From NCBI GenBank assembly GCA_023433925.1, contig JAEYTO010000034.1:1-48200 (forward strand): 48,200 bases of DNA. Reading direction: 5' to 3'. The DNA comes from Pseudomonadota bacterium. Lineage in GTDB: Bacteria > Desulfobacterota > Desulfovibrionia > Desulfovibrionales > Desulfovibrionaceae. The notes under the pieces were generated by a model, which worked only from the letters and a program-made list of their open reading frames with translations, was not told the DNA's origin and did not search any database. Position numbers and translations under genes: made by a program. Positions 44,529 to 48,200 of this stretch are shown in pieces (position 1 is the stretch's first letter; the number at the start of each line of letters is the position of its first letter).

Positions 44529-46313
44529 ATGCGCGAGTTCGCACCGTCCCTGCGGTGGGCCCTGGCCGCCGCTCTCATGTTCGCCCTGCTTCTGGGCCTT
44601 TCGCCGGCCTTGCCGGCGGGAGGTCAGGCTTTTGCCGCCTCGGCGGGGGCGAGTTTCAAGGCCGGCTGGCACGCCTTCCACGCCCTGGCCAAGGACGTGC
44701 GCAAGTCCGGCCAGCGCCAGGCCTGGGCCCAGGTCGAGGAGCATTTCCGCCGCGCCTACACCCAGGACTCCGACGGCCCCTACGCGCCCAAGTCCTTGTT
44801 CTACCTGGGCCGGGTCTACGAGGAGCTGGGCCTGCGCGGGGGGCGCAAGGACGACTTCATCAAGTCCGTTGATTTCTTCCAGCGCCTGTCCACGCGCTTC
44901 CCGAACCACGACTGGGCCGACGACGCCCTGCTGCGCAAGGCGCGCATCAACCTGGAGCGGCTGGGCGAAGAGGACCTGGCCTACGTGGACCTGCTGCTCA
45001 TCGTGCACAACCACGCCAAGGGCGACATGCACGCGCAGGCCAAGGAGCTGCTCCTGGAGCTGGATCGCAAGAACGCCGGCCTGTCCAGGCGGGAGCCGGC
45101 CACCGTGCCGGTCACGGCCAATCCGCCCGTGACCAAGGCCTCGGGCGTGGTCCGACCCGCCGAGAAGGCCCCGGGCATGGCCACCCTGAACGACATCCGC
45201 CACCGCAGCTCCAGCGACTACACGCGCGTGGTCATCGACCTGGATGCCGAGGTGGAGTTCCGCTATCAGCTCCTCCAGCCCGACCAGCTCCTGGGCCTGC
45301 CGCACCGGCTGTTCATCGACCTCCAGTCCACCAAGCTCGCCGGCGGCCCGTCACGCACCCTGAGCGTGGGCGACGGCATCCTGTCCAGCATCCGCGCGGC
45401 CCAGAACCAGGCCAACATGGCCCGCGTGGTGCTCGACTTCCAGGACTTGCAAAACTACCACGTGTTCACCCTGCCCGAGCCCTTCCGGCTCGTGGTGGAC
45501 GTCTATGCCCCCGAGCGCGCCAAGCGCCAGTCCCCGCCCCTGCCTACTGCCGGCGCCAAGGCCGGCGATGCGCCACTGCTGGCCGTGCCCGTCAACCAGG
45601 ACCACGCGGGCGAGCTTATCGAGCAGCTCGGGCTGACCGTGCAGACGGTCATGCTCGACGCGGGGCACGGCGGCAAGGACCCTGGCGCCACGGCCTGGGG
45701 ACTCCAGGAGAAGGATCTCGTGCTGTCCCTGGCCCTCAAGGTGGGCCAGAAGCTAAAGGCCAAGGGCTTCGGCGTCCTCTACACGCGCACCACGGACGTG
45801 TTCATCCCGCTTGAGGAGCGCACGGCCATGGCCAACGTGCAGAAGGCCGACATGTTCGTGTCCATTCACGTGAACGCCAACCGGAACAGGGAAATCCACG
45901 GCCTGGAGATCTACTCCCTCAACCTGGCCAAGACGCCCGACGCCGTGCGCGTGGCCGCGCGGGAGAACTCGGTCTCGGAAAAGCGCATCTCGGACCTGCA
46001 AGTCATCCTGACCGACCTCATGCTGAACTCCAAGGTGCGCGAGTCCACGGACCTGGCCAAGATCGTGCAGGCCTCCACCCTGGCCTCGGTGCAGAGGTCC
46101 TACGGCGTGCGCGACCACGGCACGCGCGAGGCGCCCTTCTACGTGCTCATGGGCGCCAAGATGCCTTCCATCCTCGTGGAGGCCGGCTACCTGACGAACA
46201 AGACCGAGGCCGACCGCCTCAAGAACCCGCGCTACCAGGACCTGCTGGCCGACGGCATCGTCCAGGGCATCCTGGAGTACAAGAAGCGGATCGAGCGCTA
46301 CGCGAGCCTGTGA
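44529..46313 (+). CDS. Periplasmic N-acetylmuramoyl-L-alanine amidase (AmiC type)
   Basis: 594 aa. Signal peptide (LAAALMFALLLGLSPALPAG), then a TPR-like helical region (about residues 45-170; AYTQDSDGPYAPKSLFYLGR, EELGLRGGRKDDFIKSVDFF), an AMIN domain (about 215-330; NDIRHRSSSDYTRVVIDLDA) that binds peptidoglycan, and an Amidase_3 catalytic domain (from about 370) with VMLDAGHGGKDPGA, ERTAMAN, SIHVNAN and the late glutamate in LVEAGYLTN. It cuts septal wall for daughter cell separation. It starts 1 nt after glmS. The N-terminal TPR-like extension is longer than in E. coli AmiC. Confidence 0.93.
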   Translation: MREFAPSLRWALAAALMFALLLGLSPALPAGGQAFAASAGASFKAGWHAFHALAKDVRKSGQRQAWAQVEEHFRRAYTQDSDGPYAPKSLFYLGRVYEELGLRGGRKDDFIKSVDFFQRLSTRFPNHDWADDALLRKARINLERLGEEDLAYVDLLLIVHNHAKGDMHAQAKELLLELDRKNAGLSRREPATVPVTANPPVTKASGVVRPAEKAPGMATLNDIRHRSSSDYTRVVIDLDAEVEFRYQLLQPDQLLGLPHRLFIDLQSTKLAGGPSRTLSVGDGILSSIRAAQNQANMARVVLDFQDLQNYHVFTLPEPFRLVVDVYAPERAKRQSPPLPTAGAKAGDAPLLAVPVNQDHAGELIEQLGLTVQTVMLDAGHGGKDPGATAWGLQEKDLVLSLALKVGQKLKAKGFGVLYTRTTDVFIPLEERTAMANVQKADMFVSIHVNANRNREIHGLEIYSLNLAKTPDAVRVAARENSVSEKRISDLQVILTDLMLNSKVRESTDLAKIVQASTLASVQRSYGVRDHGTREAPFYVLMGAKMPSILVEAGYLTNKTEADRLKNPRYQDLLADGIVQGILEYKKRIERYASL

Positions 46314-46440
46314 TGCGCGAGGACCCGGAACGCACGCGCGCCGCTTCGGAGCGGCCTCGGGCTGGCTGGCCATTCGCGCTTTCTTTCCTTGGCGGCCTGC
46401 CGAGAAACAGGCCGCGCGGGCCGGGACAACCCGCCGGGGG

Positions 46441-46553
46441 CTAGGGCTGTTCACACTAAAGCGGTTTATGAATGAAGATAAGGGTCCAGGGAAATCGCCT
46501 TAAGCATAAGCTGCTATAATAGCCATTTTTTTACATAGCATAAACAGGCCCTA
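46441..46553. repeat. AT-rich element with inverted CTAGGGC ends
   Basis: CTAGGGCTGTTC (46441-46452) at the left and AACAGGCCCTAG (46542-46553) at the right are inverted, with one single-base insertion. CTAG lies at both ends, as target or end sequence. The 113-bp interior is far more AT-rich than its surroundings, with a perfect TATAAT and a run of seven T. It has no frame. The form fits a small non-autonomous insertion, possibly of IS5-like type; no parent is seen here. Confidence 0.5.
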
Positions 46554-46632
46554 GAGCAGTTTGACCTTGAGACGCTCGCTCCGGCGTTGACGGCGCAAGC
46601 GGATTGCGCCTACGCCTACGCGGCGGCAACGG
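46550..46632 (+). repeat. Family 2 intergenic repeat, partial copy
   Basis: CTAGAGCAGTTTGACCTTGA, then GACGCTCGCTCCGGCGTTGA and CGGCGCAAGCGGATTGCGCC, match the reverse complement of the copy at 37409-37535 at roughly nine of ten positions over about 75 nt. The right half of the family is absent; it merges into the udg leader. Its first CTAG is shared with the end of the adjacent AT-rich element. Confidence 0.75.
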
Positions 46633-46657
46633 ATACACCAACTCACAGAGGTGCTTG

Positions 46658-48025
46658 ATGAATATCTGTATCGTGGGCACGGGCTATGTCGGGCTTGTCT
46701 CGGCGGCCTGCTTCGCGGAGATGGGCAACAAGGTCTGCTGCGTGGACGTCAATCCCAAGGTTGTCGAGATGCTGCGCAAGGGCCATGTGCACATCTACGA
46801 GCCAGGGCTCGAGCAGCTCGTGACCCGCAACACGGCCGAGGGGCGCTTGACCTTCACCACTGACCTCGCCGCCGGACTCAAGGACGCCTTGTTCGTCTTC
46901 ATCACCGTGGGCACGCCCTCGCGGCCCGACGGCTCCTGCGACCTGTGCTACGTGCACCAGGTGGCCCGGCAGATCGGCCAGGCCATGCAGGACTACAAGA
47001 TCGTGGTGGACAAATCCACGGTGCCCGTGGGCACGGCCGACGAGGTCAAGGCGATCGTCGCCGGGGAGCTGCGGCAGCGCGGGGTGGACATCGAGTTCGA
47101 TGTGGTCTCCAACCCCGAGTTTCTCAAGGAGGGCGACGCGGTCAACGACTTCATGAAGCCCGACCGGGTTGTGGTGGGCACGGAAAACGCGCACGCGGCC
47201 AAGCTCCTGGAGACGCTGTACGCCCCATTCGCTCGAAGCCGCGACAAGCTCATCGTCATGGGCGTGCGCAGCGCCGAGATGACCAAGTACGCGGCCAACT
47301 GCATGCTGGCCACGAAGATCTCCTTCATCAACGAGATCGCCAACATCTGCGAGCAGGTCGGGGCGGACGTGCGCGACGTGCGCATGGGCATCGGCTCGGA
47401 CCAGCGCATCGGCTACCACTTCATCTACCCCGGCGTGGGCTACGGCGGCTCGTGCTTCCCCAAGGACGTCAAGGCCCTCATCCGCACGGCCAGGGATCAC
47501 GGCTACGCGCCGCAGCTCCTGGAGTCCGTTGACGAGGTCAACGACCGCCAGAAACTCGTGCTGCCTGGCAAGATCAAGACCTACTTCGCCGAGCAGGGCG
47601 GAGTGGCCGGCAAGACGCTGGCCCTGTGGGGCCTGGCCTTCAAGGCCAACACCGACGACGTGCGCGAGGCGGCCGCCCTGGCCACGATCCGCGACCTGAC
47701 CGGGGCCGGCATGCGCGTGCGGGCCTTTGACCCCGTGGCCGCCGAGACGGCCAGGCAGGCCATTGGCGAGAACGCGCTCCTGGAGATATCCACGGATCAG
47801 TACGCGGTGCTCGACGGAGCGGACGCCCTGGCCGTGGTCACGGAGTGGAACCAGTTCCGCAACCCCGACTTCGAGCGCATGAAGCGGCTGCTCAAGGCCC
47901 CCATCGTCTTCGACGGCCGCAACCTCTACCAGCCCGAGGCCATGGCCGCCAACGGCTTCGCCTACTTCGGCGTGGGGCGCAGGCCGGTCTTCCAGGCCGA
48001 ATCGGAGACGCCGACAGCCAACTGA
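46658..48025 (+). CDS. UDP-glucose 6-dehydrogenase
   Basis: 455 aa. It oxidises UDP-glucose to UDP-glucuronate for capsule, LPS or exopolysaccharide. Family marks are MNICIVGTGYVGLVSAACFA, VDKSTVPVGTADEV, SNPEFLKEGDAVNDFM, EMTKYAANCMLATKISFINE, and the catalytic cysteine in GVGYGGSCFPKDV. AGAGG at 46647-46651 is 6 nt before ATG 46658; an upstream open stretch lies in the repeat. It is preceded by an interval carrying two repeat elements. UDP-mannose or UDP-GlcNAc dehydrogenases are related, but the motifs and length fit the UDP-glucose enzyme best. Confidence 0.94.
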   Translation: MNICIVGTGYVGLVSAACFAEMGNKVCCVDVNPKVVEMLRKGHVHIYEPGLEQLVTRNTAEGRLTFTTDLAAGLKDALFVFITVGTPSRPDGSCDLCYVHQVARQIGQAMQDYKIVVDKSTVPVGTADEVKAIVAGELRQRGVDIEFDVVSNPEFLKEGDAVNDFMKPDRVVVGTENAHAAKLLETLYAPFARSRDKLIVMGVRSAEMTKYAANCMLATKISFINEIANICEQVGADVRDVRMGIGSDQRIGYHFIYPGVGYGGSCFPKDVKALIRTARDHGYAPQLLESVDEVNDRQKLVLPGKIKTYFAEQGGVAGKTLALWGLAFKANTDDVREAAALATIRDLTGAGMRVRAFDPVAAETARQAIGENALLEISTDQYAVLDGADALAVVTEWNQFRNPDFERMKRLLKAPIVFDGRNLYQPEAMAANGFAYFGVGRRPVFQAESETPTAN

Positions 48026-48156
48026 GCATCCAGCCCCCTGCTCGTCGGCAGCCGCATCGGGCACCGGATCGCGCATGGACCGCCGCCCGGCCCTCGCGGG
48101 CGATCACGAACCCTGGCGGATTGCATTCGAGCCAGGGAGGCAGGCCGCTGACAAAT

Positions 48157-48200
48157 CCGTTTTTGCGAGAGAGGCCCCTTTTTGAAAAAAGGGGCCTCTC
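48157..48200 (+). repeat. Family 3 hairpin repeat at the right edge
   Basis: TCCGTTTTTGCGAGAGAGGC and the following CCCTTTTTGAAA equal the reverse complement of about 7675-7704. A hairpin GAGAGGCCCCTTTT...AAAAGGGGCCTCTC forms, cut at the window end. It lies about 130 nt after the UDP-glucose dehydrogenase stop and may act as terminator. Confidence 0.7.

Larger units (their letters stand above)
46314..46657. other. 344-nt interval between the amidase and UDP-glucose dehydrogenase genes
   Basis: No gene seen. It holds an AT-rich element bounded by CTAG-type inverted ends (46441-46553), a perfect TATAAT at 46515-46520 with no good -35, and a family 2 repeat (46550-46632). Confidence 0.6.

Overview
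The window is high-GC bacterial chromosome. Its gene families and order suggest a Desulfovibrio-like member of the Desulfovibrionales (Thermodesulfobacteriota, formerly Deltaproteobacteria). Pointers are an F1 operon with paired b and b' subunits but no a or c genes, a UbiA-type prenyltransferase of the menaquinone kind, carboxynorspermidine polyamine synthesis, a ZapB-ZapA-6S RNA-RNase Y order, and an apparent selenocysteine codon. The species is inferred, not proven.

Layout. 1-3.6 kb: copper-type cassette (His-rich lipoprotein, TolC-family lipoprotein, multicopper oxidase). 3.6-6.0 kb: two-gene polyamine operon with a good sigma70-like promoter. 6.0-9.6 kb: accessory stretch with an AT-rich island, a DUF4412-like periplasmic protein, a hemerythrin-like protein without its metal ligands and a secreted EF-hand protein. 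9.6-12.2 kb (minus): tyrS, a YdcZ-type transporter and a UbiA prenyltransferase joined by ATGA overlaps. 12.5-17.3 kb: small membrane protein, odd diheme protein, YmdB-type phosphoesterase and SulP transporter. 17.9-35.1 kb (minus): a long housekeeping block reading mreB-mreC-mreD-mrdA-rodA-bactofilin, then atpF'-atpF-atpH-atpA-atpG-atpD-atpC, then glmU-zapB-zapA-6S RNA-rny. 35.3-37.4 kb (plus): YhcC-type radical SAM protein, O6-alkylguanine-DNA alkyltransferase and a DksA/TraR protein. 37.5-41.7 kb (minus): rimO, rpsA, sppA. 42.0-48.0 kb (plus): rdgB, glmS, a periplasmic amidase and UDP-glucose dehydrogenase.

Main discovery: the alkyltransferase gene (36499-36981) has an in-frame TGA exactly where the catalytic cysteine of the PCHRV motif belongs. 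The reading frame continues with the conserved C-terminus to a TAA, and a hairpin of the right size and spacing for a bacterial SECIS element follows the TGA. It is best read as a selenocysteine-containing DNA repair alkyltransferase, which standard gene calling would cut at residue 126.

Other notable items: a perfect 19-bp inverted repeat inside nspC; a 6S RNA gene between zapA and rny; several families of short intergenic repeats with inverted ends starting TAGAGC or CTAG, two of which supply the stop codon of the adjacent gene and one of which underlies the 5' end of the tolC-like gene; an MreC with a tail of about 260 residues rich in Pro, Ala and Gln; and an unusual diheme protein. The envelope genes fit together: MreBCD/RodA/PBP2 and bactofilin build the wall, GlmS and GlmU supply UDP-GlcNAc, ZapA/ZapB and the amidase act in division, and the ATP synthase F1 genes sit between them.
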